Shown piece by piece: positions 17,729 to 27,422 of a stretch of 61,040 nucleotides of DNA (its first letter is position 1; each line of letters begins with the position of its first letter). The notes below the pieces were generated by a model. It worked only from the letters and a program-made list of their open reading frames with translations, had not been told where the DNA came from and made no database searches. This DNA is from Rhodoferax sp. GTDB taxonomy: Bacteria > Pseudomonadota > Gammaproteobacteria > Burkholderiales > Burkholderiaceae_C. The translations under genes were made by a program, and so were the position numbers. The stretch covers positions 1 through 61,040 of the forward strand of contig NZ_JANXMU010000030.1 of NCBI RefSeq assembly GCF_025354435.1, in the 5' to 3' direction.

Positions 17729-20119
17729 ATGGCATCTAACGCCCCCTCCAACACCGACCGGCAACTCGCCCGCACCGCGCGCGAGAGCCTTGTCACGGAG
17801 GTAGGGCAATCCATGGGTGAGGTCAGCCGGGCGGTAGCCGGGCGCTTGACGATACTGCTCGAAGAAGCCCACACCACCCGCGAAATGCACGAGCGCCAGG
17901 ATGCCTGGACCGCCTTCCAGCGCCAAAGCCGCGCCTGGGAACAAGCCACCGCCGCAGCCTGGTACAAAACCCTGCATCCGGTGGGTGGTAGCGCCGCAAC
18001 GCGCGACCCCGGCATGCAGTTCGAGTTGATGGGCGACGATGTTGTCGAAAACAAAATCATGGCTTCGCGCTTGGCCCAGTTCATTTTGGACAAGCTGGGC
18101 GAGGCCTATGGCAATCTGTGCGCCCGCATCCAGTTGCTGGAATCCAGCAGCGAACTGGCCAACCACGACCCGATCCGCCCCGAGGTACTGATGCTGGCGC
18201 TGGTCGAACAATGGACGGCGGTAGGCCTGGCGCGCAATATCCTGCCGTTGGTTACCGATGCCTTGCAGCGTGAACTGGCCAACCATTTTGTGAATGCGTT
18301 TGAGACCTGCAACTCCCTGTTGCTGTCCCGCGGCGTGATCCCCACCGTCGATTTGCGCTCCCGGGTGAAGCGCAGCGACGCGGCCGGAGCCTCGACTGCC
18401 GTACCGCGCGCGGCCCAGGAAGCGGTTACCCGGCCTGGCAGTCTCGATTCCAACTGGAACGCAACGCGTTTTGAACCCGCCAACCCACCAGCCGGTCGCC
18501 AGGGCGGTAGCGACATGCAAGGTCAAGGGTTTGGCGACGGGGACAGAGCCCCTGGCGCAGGCGGGCAGCGCCATGCCGCCGATGAAACCCGCATGATGAC
18601 GGCGGTATCGCCTTTGGCACGGGCACGGCGGCGCGCCCAGGGCGTGATGGGCCACCTCAAGCGCATGCTGAACGACCACGTCAGTGATTTCGATACCACC
18701 GAGCAGCATCCGGTGTCGCCCGCGTTGGCGCAAGCGATTGCCCGCAAGCGCGACGGCGGCGATACCGATCCCATGTCCGATGGCATGGTGGTGCAAACCG
18801 ACCGCTACGAATACGGTGTGGCCGATGTCTCCCGCGCCGCATCGGTACTGCGCGACCGCTCCAACGTACTCAAGCAAAAAGCCGCCACCCAGGCAGAAAA
18901 AGCCACCATCGAAGTGGTCGCGCTGATGTTCCAGAGCATCCTGGCCGAAGAACGCATTCCGCCGTCGGTACGGGTATGGTTTGCCCGTTTGCAACTGCCC
19001 GTGCTACGCGTCGCCCTGGCCGAACCCGAGTTCTTCAGCACCGTAGACCACCCGGCACGCCAGCTGATCGACCGCATGGGTTCCTGCGTCATGGGATTTG
19101 ATGCCCGGGCCATCAATGGCAGCGCCATGGAGGCCGAGATCCGCCGCGTGGTGCAGGTGATCGAGCAGTACCCGGAAACCGGGCGGCGCGTGTTCCAGCT
19201 GGTGTTCGACGAGTTTGTGGTGTTTTTGTCAAAGTTCTTGACCGAAAAAGGCAGCACCCAGCGCCTGGTCAGCCTGGCGCAGCAGGTCGAGCAAAAGGAA
19301 ACCCTGGCCATCCAGTACACCATTGAGCTGCGCAACATGCTCAAGGACATGCCGGTGCGCGAAGAAATCCGTGCGTTTTTGTTCAAGGTCTGGGCCGAGG
19401 TCTTGGCCATGGCGGCGGTGCGCAACGGAGCGCAACACGAAGATACCGTGGCCCTGAAAAAAGCCGCCTCCGAACTCGTCTGGTCGGCCAGTGCCAAGCC
19501 CAACCGGGCCGACCGCGCCAAGGTCATCCAAAGCCTGCCCACCTTACTGCAGCGCCTGCGCCAGGGCATGGGCCTGCTGGGGCTAGACACGCCAGGGCAA
19601 GAGGCGCACATCAAGACCATCAGCGACACGCTAGCCGATGCCTTTATGTCCAAAACCGAAGCCATTCCCCAGGCACGCATCGACTCAATGGCCGCACACC
19701 TGGCCAACCTGGAAGACTTCTTCAGCGACGAAGCCACCGGCGATTTGCCGCTGGACCCGGAAAGTATCGAGATGATGCTGGGCATGGACGCGTCCACCAT
19801 CGACGTGATTGCCGACGGCGGCTCCAAGCCCACCGATGCCATGCTGGCCTGGGCCCAGGAGCTGCAGCTGGGCCACTGGTTCATGCTGGACCACAACCGC
19901 CAAGTCAACCGCGTGCAGTTCGCCTGGCGCAGTGAGCGCAAGCAACTGCATTTGTTTGCAGCCATGGACGGCCGCAGCTACCTGATCCAGGCCCGCCGCC
20001 TGGCCGCGTACTTGCAAGCTGGTTTGCTGGTGCCGCAGGAAGAGGAAGCCCTGACCCTGCGCGCCACCCGCGACGCGCTGGCCAAGCTGGATGCGAACCC
20101 CGAGCGTTTGCTGGCCTAA
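17729..20119 (+). CDS. DUF1631 family protein
   Basis: A large soluble protein of 796 residues found mainly in beta- and gammaproteobacteria (DUF1631). It is mostly alpha-helical, with many regularly spaced charged helices and no signal peptide or membrane segment. Notable stretches are DPGMQFELMGDDVVENKIMA (residues ~91-110), VWFARLQLPVLRVALAEPEF (~413-432) and the C-terminal GHWFMLDHNRQVNRVQFAWR, which resembles a PilZ-like/DUF1631 tail. The biochemical role is not established; a regulatory or cyclic-di-GMP link is sometimes suggested and is speculative here. It starts 15 bp after secF and may share its transcript. Confidence 0.85.
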   Translation: MASNAPSNTDRQLARTARESLVTEVGQSMGEVSRAVAGRLTILLEEAHTTREMHERQDAWTAFQRQSRAWEQATAAAWYKTLHPVGGSAATRDPGMQFELMGDDVVENKIMASRLAQFILDKLGEAYGNLCARIQLLESSSELANHDPIRPEVLMLALVEQWTAVGLARNILPLVTDALQRELANHFVNAFETCNSLLLSRGVIPTVDLRSRVKRSDAAGASTAVPRAAQEAVTRPGSLDSNWNATRFEPANPPAGRQGGSDMQGQGFGDGDRAPGAGGQRHAADETRMMTAVSPLARARRRAQGVMGHLKRMLNDHVSDFDTTEQHPVSPALAQAIARKRDGGDTDPMSDGMVVQTDRYEYGVADVSRAASVLRDRSNVLKQKAATQAEKATIEVVALMFQSILAEERIPPSVRVWFARLQLPVLRVALAEPEFFSTVDHPARQLIDRMGSCVMGFDARAINGSAMEAEIRRVVQVIEQYPETGRRVFQLVFDEFVVFLSKFLTEKGSTQRLVSLAQQVEQKETLAIQYTIELRNMLKDMPVREEIRAFLFKVWAEVLAMAAVRNGAQHEDTVALKKAASELVWSASAKPNRADRAKVIQSLPTLLQRLRQGMGLLGLDTPGQEAHIKTISDTLADAFMSKTEAIPQARIDSMAAHLANLEDFFSDEATGDLPLDPESIEMMLGMDASTIDVIADGGSKPTDAMLAWAQELQLGHWFMLDHNRQVNRVQFAWRSERKQLHLFAAMDGRSYLIQARRLAAYLQAGLLVPQEEEALTLRATRDALAKLDANPERLLA

Positions 20120-20180
20120 TTGCTACGGTTTTTATAGCTGCTCACGCAGACAAGATAAGCGCTAATGGCCTAAAAAGCAT
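20120..20180. repeat. two-hairpin miniature repeat, copy 5
   Basis: TTGCTACGGTTTTTATAGCT, then GCTCACGCAGACAAGATAAGCGC and TAATGGCCTAAAAA: a full-length but diverged copy directly after the DUF1631 stop codon. Confidence 0.7.
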
Positions 20181-20209
20181 AAATTAAATGTAGAGGCACC
20201 CACTCCAGA

Positions 20210-20261
20210 AACAGCGCGGAACTGGCTTTGCCAGACCGCTGCTGTTGCCCCCTGCAAGGGG
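20210..20261. repeat. 52-bp dispersed repeat, copy B (inverted)
   Basis: Reverse complement of the block at 10066-10117 with about five substitutions, located between the convergent DUF1631 and smg genes, just as copy A lies between convergent pldA and Lrp genes. The surrounding 20262-20337 (GGCGAAGCGCTGCAGCCTGGGGGTGAGCC) includes the CCTGGGGG that matches the CCCCCAGG outside copy A. Confidence 0.75.
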
Positions 20262-20337
20262 ATTGGCGCAAGTTGTGGTCTCCGCCCTGCGGGCCGATCC
20301 CAGGCGAAGCGCTGCAGCCTGGGGGTGAGCCATTAAA

Positions 20338-20823
20338 TCAATGGGCGACTCTGTCGGATGCGTCGTCGCAGAGTTCGTCGAGCACCAGGGCATCGGGCTC
20401 TTCGCCGAAACTCCAGTACACCATCAGGATGATGATTTTCAGGTCGTCCAGGGTGACGGGGTTACCGCTGGCAGCCATGGCACGGTCCAGCACGATTTCT
20501 CGCATCACCGGGGCCAGCACCCCGGCGGTTTCCAGAAAGCTCACAAAGCCCAGGCATTCGGCCCCCAGATGGTCTTGCTCGGCCACCGAATAGACGCGCA
20601 GGCTGTCTGTGACGGGAAAGTCCATCGCCTTGATAGGCGGCAGGGTCGGGGCTAAGTTAGGGCTGTGGGAAGCCAGGTGCAGGCCGTCAAGCCAGCGCAG
20701 CGCCTCCACAATTTCATCGGCCTCGAAGCCGACGGCCGTTAATTTACGGCCAAGTTGTTGCGGCTCGGGACAGGCATCGCCCCGCCAGTAGTTTTCATAA
20801 ACGAACACGAGTACTTCAAACAT
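20338..20823 (-). CDS. smg: Smg family protein (DUF494)
   Basis: A 161-residue protein of the Smg/DUF494 family, normal length. It begins MFEVLVFVYENYW, the family's hallmark N-terminus, and contains GFEADEIVEALRWLDGL and the C-terminal DDLKIIILMVYWSFGEEPDA. Smg genes lie next to dprA (smf) in many proteobacteria, as here. The molecular function is not firmly known. It is the last gene of a lysM-dprA-smg order on the minus strand, 45 bp after dprA. Confidence 0.93.
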   Translation of the reverse strand: MFEVLVFVYENYWRGDACPEPQQLGRKLTAVGFEADEIVEALRWLDGLHLASHSPNLAPTLPPIKAMDFPVTDSLRVYSVAEQDHLGAECLGFVSFLETAGVLAPVMREIVLDRAMAASGNPVTLDDLKIIILMVYWSFGEEPDALVLDELCDDASDRVAH

Positions 20824-20868
20824 GGGCCCAATATAGCGCAGAACCTGGGCGGGGGTCGGCCACGCTTT

Positions 20869-22014
20869 TCAAGTGTGGGCAATGCGCTGAAAAAGCCCTC
20901 CGGGCAGGCGTGCCACCTGGTTACCCAGCTCCAATTCCAGTAGTTGCACTTGCAATTGCGATGCAGCAATGCCGGTACGGGCGACCAGCGCGTCCAGGCC
21001 TACGGGGTCGTAGCCCAAGGCCATAAGCAATAAATTTTCAGTGCCATTTTGGCCACTGATGCAAGTGGAATCTACATGAGTGGCTATTAAATTAGGAGTA
21101 CTTGATAGCTTTAGCTCGTCCAGCACGTCCTGGATGTTTTCCACCAGTTTGGCCCCTTGTTTGATCAGCGCATGGCAGCCGCGGGCCTGGGCCGAATGGA
21201 TGGAACCGGGTATCGCAAACACCTCCTTACCCTGCTCCGAGGCCAGCCGCGCGGTGATCAGCGAGCCCGATTGCAGAGCGGCTTCGACCACCAGCGTGCC
21301 CTGGGCCAGCCCGGCGATCAAGCGGTTGCGTTTTGGGAAGTTGGCCGACAGCGGTGGCGTGCCCAGCAGGTATTCGCTCAGCAGCAGGCCGTGTAAGGCG
21401 ATCTGGTGGGCCAAAGCCAGGTTGCGCTTGGGGTAAACGCGGTCTAGCCCTGTGCCCACCACGGCGATGGTTGCCAGCCGGTCATTCGCCCCGGTAGCAC
21501 CTTCCAGCGCGCCCAGGTGGGCCGCGCTGTCCACACCCAGGGCGAGGCCCGACACCACGGTCAGCCCGGCCTGTGCGCAGGCTTTGCCGAATTGGCGCGC
21601 ATTCGCCTCGCCCTGGGGCGTGGGGTTGCGGCTGCCGACGATGGCGATGCTCTGGGTGCTGTCAGCCTGCCACAGGTCGGTACGGCCCAGCGCATACAGC
21701 AGTAGCGGCGGGTCTTCCATGGCCAATAGGGCCGCGGGGTAATGGGCATCGCCCAGAGTGATGAGGCTGCGCGGGGCGGCACCGGTGGCGGCCAGCCACT
21801 GGGCGGTGGCTTCCAGTTGCGCGTCCAGCTCGGGCGGGGTTTGCTGCAGGGCTTGGGCCTGCGCGGGTGTGACGACTTCGCGCAGACTGGCGATAGACTG
21901 CATAAACACCGCCTGGGGCAAGCCAAAGGCCGCCAGCAGGCGGCGTGCGCTAGCGTTGCCGACACCGGGTGTCAGAAGCAGGCGCAGCCAACCTGCCAGC
22001 TCATCCCGGTCCAT
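20869..22014 (-). CDS. dprA: DNA-processing protein DprA
   Basis: A 381-residue protein that loads RecA on incoming single-stranded DNA during natural transformation. It has an N-terminal SAM/HhH-like part (LLTPGVGNASARRLLAAFG), a Rossmann-like core with IVGSRNPTPQGE, VSGLALGVDSAAH and GSLITARLASEQGKEVFAIPGS, and a C-terminal DML1-like winged helix (DPVGLDALVARTGIAASQLQ). The linker between core and winged helix (residues ~304-325) is encoded by a miniature repeat copy without breaking the frame. Only 4 bp separate it from the upstream LysM gene, so they are probably cotranscribed. Confidence 0.95.
   Translation of the reverse strand: MDRDELAGWLRLLLTPGVGNASARRLLAAFGLPQAVFMQSIASLREVVTPAQAQALQQTPPELDAQLEATAQWLAATGAAPRSLITLGDAHYPAALLAMEDPPLLLYALGRTDLWQADSTQSIAIVGSRNPTPQGEANARQFGKACAQAGLTVVSGLALGVDSAAHLGALEGATGANDRLATIAVVGTGLDRVYPKRNLALAHQIALHGLLLSEYLLGTPPLSANFPKRNRLIAGLAQGTLVVEAALQSGSLITARLASEQGKEVFAIPGSIHSAQARGCHALIKQGAKLVENIQDVLDELKLSSTPNLIATHVDSTCISGQNGTENLLLMALGYDPVGLDALVARTGIAASQLQVQLLELELGNQVARLPGGLFQRIAHT
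21040..21102. repeat. two-hairpin miniature repeat, copy 6 (inside dprA)
   Basis: Reverse orientation: CAGTGCCATTTTGGCCACTG, GATGCAAGTGGAATCTACATGAG (split stem), then TGGCTATTAAATTAGGAGTA. AT-rich against its GC-rich host gene and located exactly at a domain linker. Confidence 0.6.
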
Positions 22015-22018
22015 TGTT

Positions 22019-23254
22019 TTAGTGCGGGGTAACCAGCCGGTCGCCGATCTTCACGCCGGTCTTGATTTCCAGAATCAGGCCATAAGACAGGCGCTCGAAC
22101 GGGCGGAACACCATCAGCAGGCCGTTTTGCTCGTCCGGCAGTTGGATGCGGGTTTTGACGGCGTCGGTGCTGTCTACGATGTTCGCGCCTGCGGACAGCA
22201 ACGACAGCACGTGGCCCCGTTCAATGCCGTCTTTGGTGCCCTTGTTGATAACCACGATCTGGTACTGGGCGGCATTGGCGATAGAGGTGCTGCCGTAGAC
22301 CGAGACGATGCGGGCATCGACGTTTTGCGACGGCGCCTGCGGCACGAAATTCAGCAGTTCGCGTTCGGGTTCAGGCAGCAGGCGGTCACCCACGCTGATT
22401 TCTTCCTTGATCGACTGGATGTCGACGGTGGCCGGCACGATGTCCATCAGCGGCTGGCCGTTCTTGTCGAGCGTGCCCGAAGGCTGGCGGCTTTCACCCT
22501 TGACAAGCACCACCTTGCCGACGTACTGGGTCTCGAAACCCAGCACTTCCTTGGTGAGCGGATCCCGCAGCGGCGTGGCCTTGCGCATCACGCGGAAGTT
22601 CCAGGGCTTGCCTTTTTCGTCAAGCAGGGGCGCTTCCAGTGGTCCGCGCACATAGGCACGGTCACCGCGGCTGAGCAAAATCCGGTCTTCCGTGGTGGCC
22701 ACAATGCGTGGTGCCAGGGCCAGGGTGTTTTCGTCCACGATCAGGGGTTCGGCCAAAAAGGGCTCGATCAGATTGGTCTGCAACGTGGGCAGTGCGTTGT
22801 CACCCAGGTTCTCGATGCGGGTCCGGGGCGACAACCGCACGGTACGCAGTCCGTCATTGGGTTGCGTCTGGCCCGCCAGCAGCATGGCGCGGCCGTCTTT
22901 TTTGACCAGCAGCAATTGCTGGCCAGGGTAGATGCGGTGCGGGTTGTGGATCTCTTGCTGGTTCATGCCCCACAGTTCGGGCCAGCGCCAGGGGGTGGTC
23001 AAAAATAGGCCTGAAATGGCCCAGAGCGTGTCGCCCGATTTGACGGTGTAGCGGTCGGGTGCGTTGGGGGCCAGCGCGCTCAGGGGCACGCCGTTTTGGG
23101 CGACCTGGCTGGCGGTGGCCTGCTGCGCGGGGGTGATGGGATAGTCTTGTGCCTGCGCCAAAGGGCCCCACAGGCTGGCCGACAAGGCCATCAACGCCAT
23201 GGCAGCTGTTACCACAGCCCCATGCGAACCCACTCCCGCTTTTCTATATTTCAT
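22019..23254 (-). CDS. LysM peptidoglycan-binding protein
   Basis: A 411-residue secreted protein with a signal peptide (ALMALSASLWGPLAQAQ) and one LysM domain (about residues 69-118, YTVKSGDTLWAISGLFLTTP...NPHRIYPGQQLLLV), which binds peptidoglycan. The remaining ~290 residues form a beta-rich region typical of proteins encoded upstream of dprA in betaproteobacteria. It is probably periplasmic and involved in envelope maintenance. The ATG at 23254 is preferred over the longer frame because it gives a normal signal peptide. It is divergent from def across a 226-bp gap. Confidence 0.9.
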   Translation of the reverse strand: MKYRKAGVGSHGAVVTAAMALMALSASLWGPLAQAQDYPITPAQQATASQVAQNGVPLSALAPNAPDRYTVKSGDTLWAISGLFLTTPWRWPELWGMNQQEIHNPHRIYPGQQLLLVKKDGRAMLLAGQTQPNDGLRTVRLSPRTRIENLGDNALPTLQTNLIEPFLAEPLIVDENTLALAPRIVATTEDRILLSRGDRAYVRGPLEAPLLDEKGKPWNFRVMRKATPLRDPLTKEVLGFETQYVGKVVLVKGESRQPSGTLDKNGQPLMDIVPATVDIQSIKEEISVGDRLLPEPERELLNFVPQAPSQNVDARIVSVYGSTSIANAAQYQIVVINKGTKDGIERGHVLSLLSAGANIVDSTDAVKTRIQLPDEQNGLLMVFRPFERLSYGLILEIKTGVKIGDRLVTPH

Positions 23255-23480
23255 ATTTGGTAGCACCACAAATGCCCATCGGTGCCGCAATGGCGTTGTC
23301 TGCAAATAGACGCAAAACCGATGGAAAACTAACGACAAATTACGCGCGATTCTGCGCCCAAGCCCCTAGCAGGGCAACGAATATTGGCCCACGCTGGTTT
23401 CTATGGCCTTAAAAGTAGCGAAAATAGCGAAACACAGCTGGCCGCCCCGCGCCCAGTTCCAGCACTTTCGGCGAGATTCC

Positions 23481-24002
23481 ATGGCCTTACTTTCCATTCT
23501 TCAATATCCAGACCCCAAGTTACACACCTTAGCACGACCCGTGCAGGCGGTGGACGCGCGCATCCAGGCGTTGATCGCCGACATGGTGGAGACCATGTAC
23601 GACGCCAACGGTATTGGCTTGGCCGCCACGCAGGTGGACGTGCACGAGCGCCTGGTGGTGATCGATGTGTCCGACGAACGCAACGAACCGCTGGTGCTGA
23701 TCAACCCCGAAATCATCTGGGCCAGCGAAGAGCGGGTGCTGAACGAAGAAGGCTGCCTGTCGGTACCCGGCATATACGACGGCGTGGAGCGCGCCACCCA
23801 GGTGCGGGTGCAGGCGCTGGACGGTACAGGCCAATCGCGCACGGTCGAGGCCGAGGGCCTGCTGGCGGTGTGCATCCAGCACGAGATGGACCACCTGCTG
23901 GGCAAGGTGTTTGTGGAATACCTGTCGCCCCTGAAACGCAACCGTATCAAAAGCAAGATGCTCAAGACCCGCCGCGCGCTGGGCCGTCCGGACGCGGGCT
24001 GA
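23481..24002 (+). CDS. def: peptide deformylase
   Basis: A 173-residue metalloenzyme that removes the formyl group from nascent N-termini. All three motifs are present: GIGLAATQ (residues ~45-52), EGCLSVPG (~90-97, Cys metal ligand) and [10 protein letters not shown] (~132-141, the two His ligands and catalytic Glu). Length is typical for type I enzymes. The ATG at 23481 starts [15 protein letters not shown], as in homologues; the frame extends upstream without similarity. Its TGA overlaps the fmt ATG (TGATG). Confidence 0.96.
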   Translation: MALLSILQYPDPKLHTLARPVQAVDARIQALIADMVETMYDANGIGLAATQVDVHERLVVIDVSDERNEPLVLINPEIIWASEERVLNEEGCLSVPGIYDGVERATQVRVQALDGTGQSRTVEAEGLLAVCIQHEMDHLLGKVFVEYLSPLKRNRIKSKMLKTRRALGRPDAG

Positions 24003-24982
24003 TGCGCGTCATCTTCGCGGGCACACCTGAATTTGCCCAGGTCGCGCTGGCCCAACTGCAGGCCGCGGGCCACGACATTGTGCTGGTCCTGACCCAGCCC
24101 GACCGCCCTGCCGGTCGCGGCATGAAGCTGCAGGCCTCACCCGTCAAACAACACGCACTCACCCACGGTATTCCTGTGGCCCAGCCACGCAGCCTGCGGC
24201 TGGACGGCAAATACGTTGACGACGCCGCCGCCGCCCAGGCCCTGCTGCAAGCCGCTCAGGCCGATGTGATGGTGGTGGTGGCCTACGGGCTGATCCTGCC
24301 GCAGTGGGTGCTGGACGTGCCGCGCCAGGGCTGCCTGAACATCCACGCCAGCCTGCTGCCGCGCTGGCGCGGTGCCGCCCCCATCCACCGGGCGATTGAA
24401 GCAGGCGATGCCGAGACCGGCGTGGCCATCATGCAGATGGATGCCGGGTTAGACACCGGCGACATGCTGCTGGTCGAATCGCTGCCAATCGCCGCCACCG
24501 ACACCACCGGCAGCCTGCACGACACGCTGGCCGCGCTGGGCGGCAAGATGGTGGTGCAGGCCCTGGCACAACTGGACACCCTGGTGCCCGTGCCCCAGCC
24601 TAGCGAAGGCATCACCTACGCCCACAAGATCGAAAAGCGCGAGGCCGCGATGGACTGGACGCAGAGCGCCGAGACTATCGTCCGCCGCATCCGCGCGTTC
24701 AATCCCTTCCCCGGTGCGGCCACGCTGCTGGCGGGCGAGAGCCTGAAAGTCTGGGCCGCCAGCGTGTCAGACGCACTGCCGCCCACCGGCGCAGTTTATG
24801 GATCAATAGTGGCTGTAGCGCATGATTACATTGCGGTATCCGCTATGAATTCCATAGTAAACATCACCCAGGTGCAGCGCCCGGGTGGCAAACGCCTGGC
24901 GGTGGCCGACTTCCTGCGCGGCTGCGATGTACAGCCCGGCATGGTGTTTGAAAGCGCACCGGATGTTCCTCCAGCGCGCTAA
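24002..24982 (+). CDS. fmt: methionyl-tRNA formyltransferase
   Basis: A 326-residue enzyme that formylates initiator Met-tRNA with 10-formyl-tetrahydrofolate, paired with def. The N-terminal Rossmann domain includes [21 protein letters not shown] and the catalytic region [21 protein letters not shown]. The C-terminal OB-like domain follows and ends in [13 protein letters not shown]. Within the C-terminal domain (residues ~266-287) the codons run through a sequence resembling the miniature repeat, yet the length aligns with ordinary Fmt, so the domain is probably still folded. It overlaps azlC by 20 bp. Confidence 0.95.
   Translation: MRVIFAGTPEFAQVALAQLQAAGHDIVLVLTQPDRPAGRGMKLQASPVKQHALTHGIPVAQPRSLRLDGKYVDDAAAAQALLQAAQADVMVVVAYGLILPQWVLDVPRQGCLNIHASLLPRWRGAAPIHRAIEAGDAETGVAIMQMDAGLDTGDMLLVESLPIAATDTTGSLHDTLAALGGKMVVQALAQLDTLVPVPQPSEGITYAHKIEKREAAMDWTQSAETIVRRIRAFNPFPGAATLLAGESLKVWAASVSDALPPTGAVYGSIVAVAHDYIAVSAMNSIVNITQVQRPGGKRLAVADFLRGCDVQPGMVFESAPDVPPAR
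24799..24862. repeat. probable two-hairpin miniature repeat, copy 7 (inside fmt)
   Basis: Reverse orientation and diverged: GATCAATAGTGGCTGTAGCGC, an AT-rich middle, then GCTATGAATTCCATAGTA. The block order agrees with other copies, but the first stem is degraded, so this assignment is less sure. Confidence 0.45.
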
Positions 24983-25688
24983 CCGCAACCACCCAGAATT
25001 CCGCGTCGGCGCGTCCGAGATGTGGCCGCAAGCCCCCGGCATGGCCGCCTGGGGCCTGATGACCGGCGTGGCAATGGCCAAGTCGGGCATGAGCCTGTTC
25101 GAGTCGCTGCTGATGACACTGACCGTGTTTGCCGGCAGCTCCCAGCTGGCGGCCACGCCGCTGCTGATTGCCGGTGCACCGGCCTGGGTGATCCTGGCCA
25201 CCGCGTTTTGCGTGAACCTGCGCTTCGTGGTGTTCAGCCTGCACCTGCGGCCCTACCTGATGCACCTGCCCTGGCTGGAGCGCATCAGCCACGGCTACCT
25301 GACCACCGATTTGACCTACGTGATGTTCACCCGGCGCTTCGCCCACCCGGCGGACACGCCCGAAGGGCACCGCGCCCACGAGGCCTATCTGGCGGGCAGC
25401 AACACCGCCTGCTGGCTAAGCTGGATGCCCATCAGCGTGGCCGGTGTGGTGCTGGCCAACTTCATCCCCACCACCTGGGGCCTGGGCTTTGCGGGCATCC
25501 TGTGCCTGATCGGCATTTTGTGTTCGCTGGCCAGCACCCGGCTGCGGGTGATGTCGGCGGCGGTGGCAGCCACGGCGGCCATCGTGGCCTACAACCTGCC
25601 GTTCAAGCTCAACATCGTGGTGGCGATTGCCGTGGCCGTACTGGCCTGCATGTCGGCTGAAAAACTGCGCCCCAGGGTGGCGGCATGA
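24963..25688 (+). CDS. azlC: AzlC family branched-chain amino acid exporter subunit
   Basis: A 241-residue inner-membrane protein, the large subunit of the AzlCD (LIV-E/YgaZ-like) exporter for branched-chain amino acids. Conserved features are [29 protein letters not shown] and [17 protein letters not shown] in the first half, with further hydrophobic segments to the C-terminus. The ATG at 24963 lies inside the end of fmt; no later start preserves the conserved N-terminus. Its stop overlaps azlD by ATGA. Confidence 0.92.
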   Translation: MFLQRANRNHPEFRVGASEMWPQAPGMAAWGLMTGVAMAKSGMSLFESLLMTLTVFAGSSQLAATPLLIAGAPAWVILATAFCVNLRFVVFSLHLRPYLMHLPWLERISHGYLTTDLTYVMFTRRFAHPADTPEGHRAHEAYLAGSNTACWLSWMPISVAGVVLANFIPTTWGLGFAGILCLIGILCSLASTRLRVMSAAVAATAAIVAYNLPFKLNIVVAIAVAVLACMSAEKLRPRVAA

Positions 25689-26023
25689 ACGGCGAGACCC
25701 ACTGGCAAACCGTAGCCATCATCGTCGGGCTGGCGCTGATCACCGTGCTGACGCGCTGCTTCTTCTTTCTGACCCGCAAATCCGCCAGCCTGCCGCACTG
25801 GGCCCAGCGCGGCCTGCAGTACGCCCCCATTGCCGCCCTGTCCGCCGTGGTGCTGCCCGAGGTACTGATGACCCAGGGCCACCTGTTGGCCACCTGGATG
25901 GATGCCCGGCTGTTCGGTGCCGCTGCCGGGGTGCTGGTGTACTTTTGGCGGCGCGATGTGCTGCTGACCATCGTGGCGGGCATGGCCGTCTACCTGCCGC
26001 TGCATCTTGGCTTAGGCTGGTAA
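25685..26023 (+). CDS. azlD: AzlD family branched-chain amino acid exporter subunit
   Basis: A 112-residue protein with four hydrophobic segments, the small partner of AzlC. It contains LALITVLTRCFFFLTRKS and PIAALSAVVLPEVLM, typical of the family. Start and stop overlap with azlC (ATGA) indicates coupling and a 1:1 complex. Length is normal. Confidence 0.9.
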   Translation: MNGETHWQTVAIIVGLALITVLTRCFFFLTRKSASLPHWAQRGLQYAPIAALSAVVLPEVLMTQGHLLATWMDARLFGAAAGVLVYFWRRDVLLTIVAGMAVYLPLHLGLGW

Positions 26024-26086
26024 CTTTTGGCCCAGCGGGGCTCCTAAAATGGTGGGTTAACTCCACCAACCTACCGAGACACCGCC

Positions 26087-27277
26087 ATGAACGTCATCCG
26101 CTTCTCCGATCTGTGCGCCCAGGGTAAAGCCACAGGCCAACGTGTTTTCATCCGCGCGGACCTGAACGTGCCGCAAGACGACAGCGGTGCCATCACCGAA
26201 GACACTCGCATCCGTGCCTCGGTGCCGTGCATCCAGATGGCGCTGGACGCTGGCGCGGCGGTGATGGTGACCTCGCACCTGGGCCGCCCCACCGAGGGCG
26301 CGTTCAAACCCGAAGACTCGCTGGCCCCGGTGGCCAAGCGCCTGGGCGAGCTGCTGGGCCGTGAAGTACCGCTGGTGGCCAACTGGGTGGATGGCGTCAC
26401 CGTGGCCCCCGGCCAGATTGTGCTGCTGGAAAACTGCCGCGTGAATGTGGGCGAGAAGAAGAACAGCCCCGAGCTGGCAAAAAAGATGGCCGCGCTGTGC
26501 GACATTTTTGTGAACGACGCGTTCGGCACCGCCCACCGCGCCGAAGGCACCACCTACGGCATCGCCGAATACGCCCCGGTCGCCTGCGCAGGCCCTTTGC
26601 TGGCGGCCGAGATCGATGCCATCACCAAGGCCCTGGCCCACCCCCAGCGTCCGCTGGTAGCCATCGTGGCGGGCTCCAAGGTCTCCACCAAGCTGACCAT
26701 CCTGAAAAGCCTGGCCGACAAGGTCGACCAGCTGATCGTCGGTGGCGGCATCGCCAACACCTTCATGCTGGCCGCCGGCCTGAAGATCGGCAAGAGCCTG
26801 GCCGAAGCCGACCTGGTGGACCAGGCCAAGGCCGTGATTGAGGCCATGAAGGCCCGCGGCGCGGCCGTGCCCATCCCCACCGATGTGGTGACCGCCAAGT
26901 CGTTCTCGGCCGATGCCGTGGCCACCGTCAAGGCCGCCACCGACGTGGCCGACGACGACCTGATCCTGGACATCGGCCCGCAAACCGCCGCCGCCCTGGC
27001 GCTGCAACTCAAGTCGGCCGGCACCATCGTCTGGAACGGCCCGGTCGGCGTATTCGAGTTCGACGCGTTCGCCCACGGCACCGAAACCATTGCCCGCGCG
27101 ATTGCCGAAAGTGCTGCGTTTTCGATAGCGGGTGGCGGAGACACACTGGCCGCTATTGCCAAATACGGCATTGAAAAACAAGTGGGCTACATCTCGACCG
27201 GCGGCGGCGCTTTCCTGGAAATCCTGGAAGGCAAAACCCTGCCCGCGTTCGAGATTTTGCAAAAGCGCGCGGCCTGA
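26087..27277 (+). CDS. pgk: phosphoglycerate kinase
   Basis: A 396-residue glycolytic kinase interconverting 1,3-bisphosphoglycerate + ADP and 3-phosphoglycerate + ATP. Signature [13 protein letters not shown] near the N-terminus, [21 protein letters not shown]-type segment ([13 protein letters not shown]), the hinge and nucleotide site ([23 protein letters not shown]) and [13 protein letters not shown] are all present. It starts 63 bp after azlD. Together with pyk and fba downstream it forms a lower-glycolysis cluster that is interrupted here by four unrelated genes. Confidence 0.97.
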   Translation: MNVIRFSDLCAQGKATGQRVFIRADLNVPQDDSGAITEDTRIRASVPCIQMALDAGAAVMVTSHLGRPTEGAFKPEDSLAPVAKRLGELLGREVPLVANWVDGVTVAPGQIVLLENCRVNVGEKKNSPELAKKMAALCDIFVNDAFGTAHRAEGTTYGIAEYAPVACAGPLLAAEIDAITKALAHPQRPLVAIVAGSKVSTKLTILKSLADKVDQLIVGGGIANTFMLAAGLKIGKSLAEADLVDQAKAVIEAMKARGAAVPIPTDVVTAKSFSADAVATVKAATDVADDDLILDIGPQTAAALALQLKSAGTIVWNGPVGVFEFDAFAHGTETIARAIAESAAFSIAGGGDTLAAIAKYGIEKQVGYISTGGGAFLEILEGKTLPAFEILQKRAA

Positions 27278-27422
27278 TGGCGCGGGGCGCGCAGGTGCCC
27301 CCGTTATTCACACGGTAGACACATAGCGGTGTTCCACTCGCACCCGTAATGTAAAAGTGAGCCGCGCGACAAGCGGTAGTGTTGGCAGGCATGGGGCTCG
27401 CCCATGGCAAAAGGGAGTCTTT

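Noticed and set aside
27389-27422. Possible riboswitch before the two-domain permease
   Set aside because: Only a small CATGGG/CCCATG hairpin lies before the Shine-Dalgarno; no consensus of guanidine or other known riboswitches is visible.
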